Part shown: positions 1 to 11,600 of the stretch, in pieces
Numbering within the stretch: position 1 is the first letter of the stretch
Layout of the letters: each line of letters begins with the position of its first letter
NCBI GenBank assembly: GCA_008931825.1
Contig: QXVZ01032072.1
Coordinates: forward strand, 1 to 29,217
DNA length: 29,217 bases
Source: Phallusia fumigata
Lineage: Eukaryota > Chordata > Ascidiacea > Phlebobranchia > Ascidiidae
Reading direction: 5' to 3'
The notes under the pieces: model-generated
The model's input: the letters and a program-made list of their open reading frames with translations, nothing else
Databases searched by the model: none
Told to the model about the DNA's origin: nothing
Translations under genes and position numbers: made by a program

Positions 1-3000
1 TGATCTTTCAAAGCAGGTGAAACAACATTCTCAACTGCTGTTTTTGTTTTATGAAAGTTCCCCAAATTTATGGGAATAAGTAATTTCAGAATATAGCCAA
101 AGTTTTGGATATGGTTATGACATAGAGAGTATTATTACATACAGCCAGCATATGTTTCTGTTCAAATGTGTTCTCCTTGTTCTTACAATACCAATGCCTG
201 GTGGGTGGCATTGTGGTCCAACTATTCCCGGCTCCCACAAATGTCAGAAACTAGTTAATATCTGGGATTTTGTACTTTAGGTTCGTTTTCTACTGAAAGA
301 GGTTGAGGAGCTGCGGGGAAGACAGGTCCAGATGTCTCCAGGGCAACGAAGAGATAAATCGTTGCTTGTCGTCAATGAGGATGGGTCTTGTAACGATGTC
401 AGCAGTTCGTCAGAACTTATCACGCACACGTTGGTGACGTTCAAGGACATTGCTGAACTGCAGGAGCAAAATCAGAAGCTGCTGGCGGTCAGTTTTCGTT
501 TATGGGTGCAAAGACAGTATTGGGCATTAAGAAACTATTGGACATGGACAAGCTTTACATTAACAAGACTAAAACTCAATCACATGCTGTTTTATTGTCA
601 ACATTTTGTCCGTTTTAGGCTTTTCTTTGAGACTAGTTACTGAACTATTATCTCCAAACAAAGCAAATGGTTGGTAGTTGGTACAAACCAAAAATACTAA
701 TGGAGTCTCTTTCAAACATCCAGATTATTCGGCAACTTAGCGATGAGCAGGAGAAGGCTGAAAAAGCTGGCGGCGACAAGAAAACACTCGAACTGCAAGC
801 ACAGTTGGAGGAAGCAAACGAAGAACTGGAACGTCTTCGTGAGGATCGAACTCGTCAGATGACCATGGTTGAAGCGATTGTTCGTCAGCGCGACATGTAC
901 AGAGTCCTACTCTCCCACAATCCACAGGTTTGTCAAAGACTACAGCTTTTCTATTTGTTTCTCACGTTAACATAAATTTAGATATATGGCTAGCCAAATT
1001 CTCTACGAACAATAACATCCTTTTTGCGTCCTTGATGGTAGTAAACCAACGACGTAACTATGTATGTACGCATGTGAAGTTCACTTCCTACAGCTTTCTT
1101 TTAAACGTTTTAGAATGCACAACGCCCTAAAAATCACTGTTCAAGTACAAAAGTCCCTAATTTTAAAACAAGAAAAAGCTGCAAAATGACAATAGCAACT
1201 TTGTAAGTTTGAACAAAGACTCTTTTTACACAAATTTTCGAATGGTTCCTGCATTACCCCATTCAGGGCGGAATACCTCCCAGCATACTGGCCAACCCAT
1301 CGGCACTCGGGGATCATTCCATGCTTAATGCAAGCGGGATGTCGGTTGCCTCGGCAACCACCACTCCTAGCAAGCACTCGGAATCTATCAACAAGAGCCC
1401 TGGTGCAGTAGGAGGATCGGATAAGAGAGCTCTTCTTCAGTTGCAGGAGGAATTTGAGGAGTACAAAAACGACGTCCTTGCCAACAACAAGTCAGTTACT
1501 TTATGTTTTATCAAAAGATGTAGAAATGTTATGCGGACCGAAATGCACGGTTGCTGTTATTTTGTGTTTTGTGTCGTTGTGTACGTAAGCGAATTTGCGT
1601 TTTTTTGTCAGCTTACAACCATGTTTGATTCGCGAATGTTTGTTGAGAATTCATAAGCTCTACCTTACTACTATGTTACGGTGGATTCTGCTTTGTTGTT
1701 AGTTGGTCTTGTTCTGTATTGTATCAGGAACACAAAAATGTGAAACACTATTAGCTTTCTGGATCGTTGATGTCTTCGTTGAATTTGCCAGGGTTTTCGA
1801 AGAGAAAATCGAGACACTGAAAAGCGATTTGTCGCAACAACGAGCGAACTGCGCAAAACTCGAAGCACAAGTCGAGTTCTCCAAAGAACGATGCGACATG
1901 ATGAAGGCGGGAATGGAAAGTGCAAAGAAGGTCAAACAAGTTCACTCGTCAAAAAATAAAAATGTCAAAAACCTTTTTACCAAATTGTTTTTTTTCTTTT
2001 CTCAGGAGTCTGATGCGCTAAGGTCACGCAACACACAGCTGTACAGCATCGCACAACAACACGAACGATCGGTAAACAACCTAAATGCGGAGTTGGGCTC
2101 GTTGCGAGAAACCTGCACAAAGCTTCAGGTACGATTTTAAATGTATTTGCCCTACCACGGCAACAAATGCACATATGTTTGCGATCAAAAACCTTTACCA
2201 ACCACCATGCGACAATTTTTAACAATATAAGTAACATTTTCAGAACAAATAGAATATAATCTGGATCAGAAAATTGGTTTTTGCTCCTTGTTAGTTTTTG
2301 TTAGTTTACTCAGGGCCCTTATAATACATCCGAAAGACACACAATTACCTGAAACTGTTTGTTCTTTGAAATGGCAGTATTTTATGATTTTTCCAAGTCA
2401 ACATTTTCATGTTTGAAATGTTCCTCTACCGGATTTACCCTGGCAAACACCTTTACACAAAACCTCATGAGCCGTTATTTCGACAGGGACGTCTTGAAGC
2501 GACGAGAAGTGAACTGGATTTGAGCAAACGTGCGGAGGATCGGCTTACAACCGAAAACACTTCCCTGCAACGAGAACAGAGAAATCAAAGCGTGTTGCTA
2601 AACAACCTGCAGAAGGTTCAGCAAAGCATGGAGAGACAAGCCTTTGAGGTGATAATCTTTGTTCGTTTGGCAACATTTATGCAAAGTATGCTTAATACAC
2701 TAAGTTTCTAGGATTTAATTTAAAGTTTGATTGATGTATTTGTGTCTCGAGAGAAAGGTTTGATTTGTTTTTTACTAGTTTATGCACTGGTGTGATTTTA
2801 AAGTATATTCTGAACACATCAACTAAGTAGTTTAACCAAAACCCTGGGACTGGGTACACGCATTTTATAACAGCCTTTTGCGTTTCGATTCAGGTTCGTT
2901 CTCAGCTTCACAGCCGAGTTGAGGCCCAGGAACGGGAGATCACAAACTTAAGACAGAACTCACACAACACTGCACAAAGCAAGCAGGATGCAATACAGGT

Positions 3001-5608
3001 TAGCGCGTTTTCTCATAGTGAGGGGCGAGACAAACCACCACCCGTTTACCCAACATCGCCGTTTTGCAACAAACTGTTAAAACAATATATCAGGAGTCAG
3101 GGTTTCAAGTCTTAGCCATGACGAGCAATCAAAAAACGCATTCCCCCCGTAATTGGCAAGTGTAGGTCTCTGAAAGTTTAAGAGCGAAATCAGTTTAGTT
3201 TTTTATGTGAAAAAACACGGACTAACTTATTGCTTCGTCATACCTACGTGTTCCATCAAAACACACCGGGTTTCGTGTTCATTTAGATCAGTGGTTCCCA
3301 ACCTGGAAGAGATTCCCCCTTAGTGGATTTTATTTAAAATGTAATCTATCAAAAAGGTTAATCAACATTTTCTCCTAATTTTCTGACATCGCTATTTACG
3401 AACTTAATTTCCGGTGGGGGATTATAGCTTCCAATTTTGGTGAAAGGGATCCATGGTATAAACGAGATTGAGAAGCACTGATTTAGATTTTGGCCAAACA
3501 CAACACCTGCAGTTTTACCCAAACCGTATTTTCCACTGTACTATTTTGGCAAGGAAATTGCATTGCCGCACACGTATTCGCCTGAGCTGATTGAAAAAAC
3601 AAAATTATTGTTTTAGGCAGCTGAAAAGCAGCTCTACGCGGTGCAACAAATGCTGGAGGCGGAGAAGACCAGGTGCGAGAAAATGTCGAGTGAACTGAGC
3701 GACGCCAAGACACAAATCAACGTCCTCGAGATGGAAAAAAGAAAAGCTGAAGCAAAACTTGCGTCGGTTGAAGATCGTCTTTCTCGCCTAGGAGGCGGCC
3801 AAGAGGTTCGCTATGGCCTTGGTTTCTTATTTATCCGCATATGCTAGTTTTCAAAATCTCCGTGCCTGGTACGCTTTCGTTGCACGCCTCTTGCAGCCCT
3901 TGTATACAGTAATATCTATTTTATGTACAGTTGCCTAAGTAAGGCTCTTTCCAAAGAGAACACAGCTTGCAAGATAAGTTAGGCTTTGTATAATAACGAG
4001 ATTATCATGTTGTAGTGGTAGGAATTGGTTGTTGTTCGTTTCTCTGCAGAGAACACAGCTCGCAAGCATCACAGCTGAAGAATCTTCGGATCGACTCAAA
4101 CAGGAGCTGAAGGAAAAGTGCGACGAGGTCGCCAACTTTGAAACACGTTTGGAGAAAGCGAGATTCCATGTCGAACATTACAAGGAGCTGTCCGCGGCTG
4201 CTGAGGAAAGTCTCCGTCAGGTAGAAACACATAAACTAATTTCGGCATTACTTTATTGGTACATTTGTATTGACGAAACAGAACGCCCCCTTTTATAACC
4301 TCTTGTGCTTTGATCATGGAATTCCGCGAGGTTTAACATTAGTCCGTTGCTGGCCGTTTAGGGAGTTTCCCGGCGAAATGTTAACACTGGCGAAGGCAAA
4401 CCTATGTGGGAGCCTTTTCGGCACAAAATGTAAAGCTGGAGCAACGCACGTTCGTGAAATAAATGTTGTATATTATAGAGCAACAAAAGCAATAGCAACA
4501 TACTGTAGAACTGAGAAAAAATACATTTTGTGCGCCGAATTTTTCGCTGTATATATTTTTTGAAAAGGCGCTCACCTCTGCAAGTTTTTGTAAAACGTTT
4601 TCCGAGTATTTAAGGAAAAAGAAAATAGTTTGTGAGCCAGAAAATAGTTAAAAAATAGCAGTTCTAACCTGACTGCGATTTCAGTCAAATCAAGCAAACC
4701 GAGAGTTGATGGAAACACTCCAGTCGAGACTGGATGAGAGCAGCAGACAACAAACAAACTTGGAACAACAACTTGTCAAAGTGGAAGAAGAAAATAAATC
4801 ACTTAAGAACGAGAAATACAAAGTGACGGGTAAATTCCAAATCATTATGCACCAGTTCGGGTATTTATTTTATTGCTCAAAATCTTTACAGAGAAAGTAA
4901 TGCTAAAAAATACGAAAAGCGATCATTTGGTAAAAAAGCCGCATTTCTGACATTCGCTTCGAATTTTACTCAGGCGAAGTTGAACGCCAAACTTCGGATC
5001 TTCGTAAGCAGCTTGCCGCTGTTCAAAACGAGTTGGAAAGCGCACTGAGGCGGACACAGGAAGCGATCAAAAACGAACAGACGGCTAGAAGCGATCTTCA
5101 AGAACAGGTACGCACGTTGTTAAGTAATTTGACTTAGTTCATTTTTACGTTCAGCTTAGTCTTGTCTGTGCGTATTTTTGACTTTTATGTCAGTTCGTAC
5201 TTCGTATGACATATTTTACCGAATTTTGTCACTCTATCTAGGTGACAAAAGCAGAAGAGGCAAAGGACAATTACCAGCGTGAAATGATTTTACATGCGAG
5301 CGCCGTTCAGCAACTTCTCGATCTAAAAGTAAGTTTGTCGGCCATTCTATGACACTTATAACGGATGTTTTATCAGACACGTATATTCTCCAACCTTGTA
5401 AGGCATGCAAGTAGGTTTTAATACGTATCTTTTCAAGATTTTATCATTGCTTTACAGGAAAATGCGAAAAATTATGGAGACGAACTTAACAATCTAAAGA
5501 CTGAAAATCGCTCGCTTGAACAATCTCTCTGTGAGAAATCTGAAAGTTGGAACGCACTGGAAGAAAAGTTAAAGTCGGAAAATGACTTGCAAAAGAAGAG
5601 AATCAGCG
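1..5608 (+). CDS. TPR: TPR exon block 1, coiled coil before the first gap
   Basis: Proposed coding exons: 1-16 (tail of an exon, DLSKQ), 281-487, 724-927, 1267-1490, 1792-1930, 2006-2128, 2487-2648, 2894-2998, 3617-3805, 4050-4220, 4685-4829, 4974-5107, 5242-5328 and 5458-5608. Every junction has GT-AG ends and matching codon phase, giving about 685 residues. The first internal exons match the middle of the vertebrate TPR rod. Exon 1267-1490 opens with a Gly/Pro/Ser/Thr-rich linker before the coil resumes (LLQLQEEFEEYKND), as in the human protein, where a Ser/Thr-rich linker precedes QLQEIFENYK. Donors after 1930 (GTCAAA) and 3805 (GTTCGC) are weak, so those borders are less certain. The block ends in phase 1 and cannot be joined to the next visible exon. 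Confidence 0.88.
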
Positions 5609-8600
5609 GTAAAAANTTAATGCCTTAATGCATACCCCTTAATTTTTGGTGGGGGATTGTAGCATCCAATTTTGGTGAAAGGGATCCATGGTATAAACGA
5701 GGTTGAGAAGCACTGATTTTAGATGCTCGTTTTTGGCCAAACACAACACCTGCAGTTTTGCCCAAATCTTTTACCTTACCCGGTGGTTGCTATGGTCTGT
5801 GTGCATATCGTTCTGCAAGTTTAACATAACCTTGATGTTTTTATGGAATGTGAAAAAATGTTTAGCTGTAAACTATCACAAAATTTTGAGCGCCATTTAT
5901 CTCCTTTCTCATCTCATCTTCCTCGTGCATTTCGCTGCAGCTTCTTCAAACCGAGAACGTTCGCGTGAAACAGCAACTGCAGCAATCTGAGAAGCAAACG
6001 AAAGAAACCCATCAACTGCTTGCAAGTGAACAAACAAAAACTCAGGTACAAGCACTAAATGTTGTGTTTAAAAGTGGTTGGGCTGTAACAACGTGAATTT
6101 GCTTGTACAAAGTTGATCAAATCGTAGGTCTTTCATTTTGTTGACCCTTTAAAAGTTTCTGGTCTAAAAGTGACCCGTTGCAGTATTATGACTATACTGG
6201 CCTAATTGTCGCATGAGAATACCTGCTTTGTTGAGGCTTCGATTAGGCTTTCGACGGACAAGGATTTTTTGCCGAGATTTTAAAAGTTGTGGGTTAGGGG
6301 ACACGCATTGTTTTCACTCTGTTTCTTTTTTCTTTTTCATATTTTCAAATTCGCACACATGATAGATGGTTATCTGAAGTTGTGCACTGTAAGTTTTGAC
6401 CCAGTTGACCCATCGGTTCTCCCACAGGCCTCAAAAACGTAAAAATTAAAAAAACAGCAATTTTTAATTTTCTATTTTTCTGATAGATGGTTATCTGAAG
6501 TTGTGCGCCGTAACTTTTGACCCAGTTGACCCATCGGTTCAGCCACAGGCCTCCAAAACGTGAAAATTAAAAAACAGCGAAATTTTATTCCCAAATTTGT
6601 CCCATCAGTTCCGCTAAGAGATATCGATTTTTCATGTGCAGGAGAACAACGAGAAGCTTGCAAAGATGGCTTCCATGGAGAACGAACTCAACAGTCTCAA
6701 CTCTGTGAAATCGGACAACCAGGCTTTACGCGAGGAACGTGATCGGCTTTCCAACGAGCTTAGAGCAACTAACACGCGACTTACACGTCTGCAAGATGAC
6801 CTGTCGCCTCTGCAGACCAAGAACAGGGAAATGTCGGCACAGTGCGTTGCTCTGCAGGTCGGTCGATTGAATTTAGGTTTAAGTGACAAAACTTCACCTT
6901 AACCGAAAGGTATCCCTCCCTTAAATAAAAGTGGTCTTTATATGTGTGGCCGATTTTCATAATCTCCTGATCAACCTTAACGTAGTTGTGTAAAAACACC
7001 GACGCAGGATTAAAGGTGTTCTGTCGATCGTTTTTTGTTGGTCATGGTGACCACAATCCGCACTTTATTTCTCAAACTGGTGTATGAACTTATTTCCTAT
7101 CGAACTCTGTATTGTTTCGGTGGAAAGTCGCGATTCCGTGTAACACTGCCGCATTGATTTGTTTAGTCAGAAAAACGATCTCTTAATGATGAGGTGGAGA
7201 GATGGAAGGACAGAGTCCAGCAGATGACGCAATCTCCACGAAGGCAGGATCCGGTGGAATATCGGCGTCTCCTCCAGGAAAAGGCGACGCTTACCAAACA
7301 GATCGACGAAATCAACAAGGAAAATGCATCACTTAAGTAAGTTTACCGTTTGTCAATATTTATTATGTTTTGCAAATGTCACATCAACTTGGTACCATAA
7401 CGTTACTTAAGTACCTACAAAATATCATGAATGCCGACAAACGTTTAGGCTACGTTTAAAACCAGCTAATAACGAACATGTATAGGTCCTGTTGACTGTT
7501 TTCATTGCGATTTGACCGTCACCAATATTACAAACTTAATTCTACACATTGTCAGGTCGGAGTCATCGACATTGAAGGGCCAGGTGAGGGCGTTGGAGAG
7601 CAAAGTGCAGTCGAGCGTGGCACAAGTCGGTAGTCTCGAACAGTCTGTGGCGGGTAAGGAGAAAGAAGTAACTGATCTGAAGAAGGAAATGGAAGACAGG
7701 ATGCAAACAACTAACAAGGTTGGGTGATACTAAAAAAGTCACCGATTTCTTTGCGATTTGGCCGCAAGGTCAAGTTTTTGTGCGGGGCCTGGGTACACAA
7801 GTAAGACAATGTTTTCGCTTGATTTTCAGGTCCGTAGAGTGGGTAGAAGATATAAACTGCAATACGAAGAACTTGTTGCCAAGATTCAACGGGTATGTGT
7901 TAATGCAAGTGATTGGCGCATGTATGGCGCGGTTGGTTTTAGCCAGTGAATAATACATTTGTATCAAGATAATGTCATATGTACAAAAATACAAGGCTTT
8001 ACTTGTGTGCAAAACGTTTTCCATTTTACTTATAGTGACTTAAATCTTTCCATCAAAACTATTTAAAACCGTGGTACATTAAGCATGAATGTTTTGTTCA
8101 GATACTTATGTTTCCTTTTTATTCTCATNGAATAATGAATGAATAGTGTGAAATAAATGTTGAATGTACCAAAATATTGACTACTTTTATTGATATAGTC
8201 ACTCGATTCATGAGCTTAGAAAAATACAGAAAATTCATCAAAAATTGAAAAATTACATGTATTGTGCACTTGTATATTACGCGCAACAAAAAATATAGTA
8301 TTTTTGAAACCCTAAGCATGACTGTATACAAAACTTACTAGGCTTCATCTACACGGGCGAGCGCGACTTCATCCACTGTTTCTGTGAGCTCAGCAAACAT
8401 CGAATCCGAAGCTTCGTCATCGAGCGCCGCAAGATTTGTCTCAAGTGCTGGGGCGTCGAGCAGTGCCGCCATTGCCCCATCTAGACCATTTATCCCTGTA
8501 AGATTTGTGATACCGGTTTTAGAGATAGACCGATTCACCACCCTGGCACTTAAAGGCAAAATATCGCCGTTTTTCAAACTCTGTGCTGGATCAAGCATGT

Positions 8601-11600
8601 GGTTTTCGTTGCTTGCCAAAACGCTGCGATTCATCGTTTGAATAATGAATAGAGCTTGTTCGAACAAGTTATGATTTCTACATCAACAAACTGGTTTTCG
8701 CAGTAACTGCCGAGTTTACCACACAAATATTCCCCTTTAAAAACGTATAAAGTGGGGGTACAGTTAAGTTGTAAATATTAAAAACTTTCCTGACTAATTC
8801 ATCGATACTTCAAGCACTGAACATTAATAACAGACACAAGGTGTTCTGCCAAACAAATCACTTGCAGTTTCGGATAGGTTTGGTTTGGTTTAGTTTGCTT
8901 TAAAGACGTGTTGTGGTTATTTTTGTTGGCATGATTCAATAACAAGGGAGAAGCTTAAGGCACTTTGGTTTTAAACTTGACATGTTTAAAGGGCCAGAAA
9001 CGAGCTTACGATCAGCTAGAGGAGGAACCACCGAGGAGCGTCGCTGTTGCTGGAAGCAGTCGAGAACCCCCGGTAAGTTTGTAGACGTCTGGGTGTGGGC
9101 ACTTGGTCAAATGGTCGTATGGGCTCGAGTCATATGCAGGCATAAAAGCTGAACGTGATTCGTACTCGAAAGTGTTTTGGGTTGGAAGCCCGTGAAAACA
9201 GACGTCCCTGCTCCCGGGATATGGTGCGCCGACAGTAAAAGTAATGCAATTCTAATCATCGGACTTTCGCCCCAAAGAGTCTGCGCTTGTTCAACCTTTT
9301 TTTCGAGTTTAGCTGTTACAATCGGCAAATATTAACCCTGTAAACGTATGTTGCCTACAAAACTTCTAGAAAACTCATTTTAAACCGGCTGCGTCCAACT
9401 AGTATAGAAATGTCTTTTACATCTGACTGTAAATGTACTTGCAACTATACAACGCGTTGCAACTGCACGTACATTGGTAACAACTAAAATTAAGGATCTG
9501 CATTTGCTTTCAGGTCGTTGTTGCCCCTCAGCCAAAACGACAGCGGGGAAGTCCCGATCAGTCGAGTGAAAGTGTTTCCACCCCTACTCCGTCATCCGAT
9601 GTCCACAATGAGCCAGTTGTTACTGAGGTGTGGATTTTTATTTATTTATGCAGTTCAATTAAGAATAACGGGTCTATTTTACCGTCATTCGAATCATCGC
9701 TTTCGGAGCCCTCGTATTTTGGGGGTCCTGTTTCATGTACAATCATTTGTGCAATATGTGTTTTGCAAAAATGACCAGAAAGCGACTGACGTGATGGTCA
9801 TCCCTGTACGGATTTTACTGTGTAGAAACTTTTACCAGTAGTTTGAACAGCAAGGCTTTGAGTTTGTTTTAGGACTATATTTAGTCTGCGAACTAGTTCA
9901 GTCAAGTTTTAAAAATAGCAAGCAACTATCCGTGCTTGCTTAAGAAGAAGGATTATAGTTGTTAGTTTGAAAGGTGATTAAAGGGGGAATGGTTTTTCAA
10001 AGTAAGGCTTACGTTTTTACGATATTAAAACCTGTCGTTTTATCTTTATCGGACGTAAACGTTTCCAGTCGAGTCCACTCAGGCCGTTACGACGAAAACC
10101 AGTTGTCTACAAAAGTTCAAACGAGCTTCCCTCGAAACACGTGACCTTCCGAGATCAGTCAAGCGAAGCAGTGACGTCGCATGACGTCAGAAGTGAAAGT
10201 GGTGACGACATCGAGAGCGTTTACAGTACCACGTCACAAGCTACGTCAGTGATTACGATCAGCGATTCAGACAGTGTTGCGCAGGTATTTTAAGAGAGTA
10301 TAGTGTGTTAGAGGTGATGGTTTGATGGCAGCCTTTGTAAGACCAGTTACTTAGCTGTATTGTTCAGTTGGTGTTCGCATAAAATAATGTTAAATTTAAA
10401 TAAAAATATAACGGCCAGAGAACTTGTATACAGTGATACAATGTATTGCAAACGTTTTAAAGAAAGTAAAATAAAAGAGGTTTATATTCTAGTTACATTG
10501 TTTACCTTATCCTATTCGTTTTCTTTCTGTTCCGAAGGACATTTTAGTAAGTGATGCCCTGTGCATTAAGAGTGCCTGATGCAATACGTGTTGTCTGGTT
10601 TTGACGATTTACTTAACACGCTGAACAATCCTAAACTGTGCTGTTGCATTGTGCAGAGTGTGAGCAGTGGTGCGAGACAGCCCGACCAATCACAGCAGGT
10701 CGATGTTGATGACGCGCAGCAAGCCACCAGCGAAGTGGAACCTGTGCAAGATGATCAAGGTTTGTAAACTTAAACATACTTTTTAGCACTTGTTGTTTAT
10801 ACCAGTCTCGAGAATAGCACCTAGGGTAGAGACGTACGCCTGTGGTTCTCGAACTGTGTCGCGACGCCCTAGTGCAAGGTTTTTAATTTTTAAAGGCGTC
10901 GCTCAAAAATTCCATTTCAAAGCTCAAGTATATTTGTCAATAATATATATCAATAAATACAACTTTAATAATAAGCGTCTTTGGTGCATTCTTATCGCTG
11001 GTGCGTCGAAAGCCCAACCAACTTGTTCAAAAGCGTCGTAAAAGACCTGAGGAATCCTGACGTTCGCGACTTGTAGTATTTTTTTGTTAGACGAGAACTC
11101 GGCCGATATTATCGACCCCGACAGTGGAATACAAACCGCGGAGGCGAGCGCATCGCAAATTCCAAGCTCATACAGCAGTGATATGCAGATAGATACACAA
11201 GATGACGTAGCGTCGTCGTCGATGACTGGTCAGGATGACGTCATAGTGTTGTCCAGCGGTTCTGAATCTGATGATGAGGTGAGCTTCTGACGTCAGAGTT
11301 ACGTTTTAGCTACGTGTTGGGTCTANTTTGTGCGATGGGTAAGATTTCAATGTGATTGTTGCAGAGTGGCGCAGTAAGCAGTAGCAGCAACGTTCAAGCT
11401 GATGAAGGAGGTCTGGATACTGACGAAGCTGAGTAAGTTACTTTCCTGTATTTCTTGATTGCCTGCTGTGCTGTAAAGTCCAACATTGCAAATGTTTTGA
11501 GCGCCATATTTTATGTTAACTTTCTTTAATACCTGATTTTTGTTGTCGACAGACCAGATACAAACGTTCAAAGTGTTGTGGAAGGAAGCAGCATTCGCAA

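Noticed and set aside
4270-4563. A 97-codon frame within a TPR intron
   Set aside because: It spans the foldback element, has no coiled-coil character and would break the TPR reading phase.
8384-8641. An 85-codon plus-strand frame, possibly TPR tail
   Set aside because: It is Ala/Ser-rich then hydrophobic, has no suitable splice sites in phase, and is the complement of the better minus-strand frame at 8338-8634.
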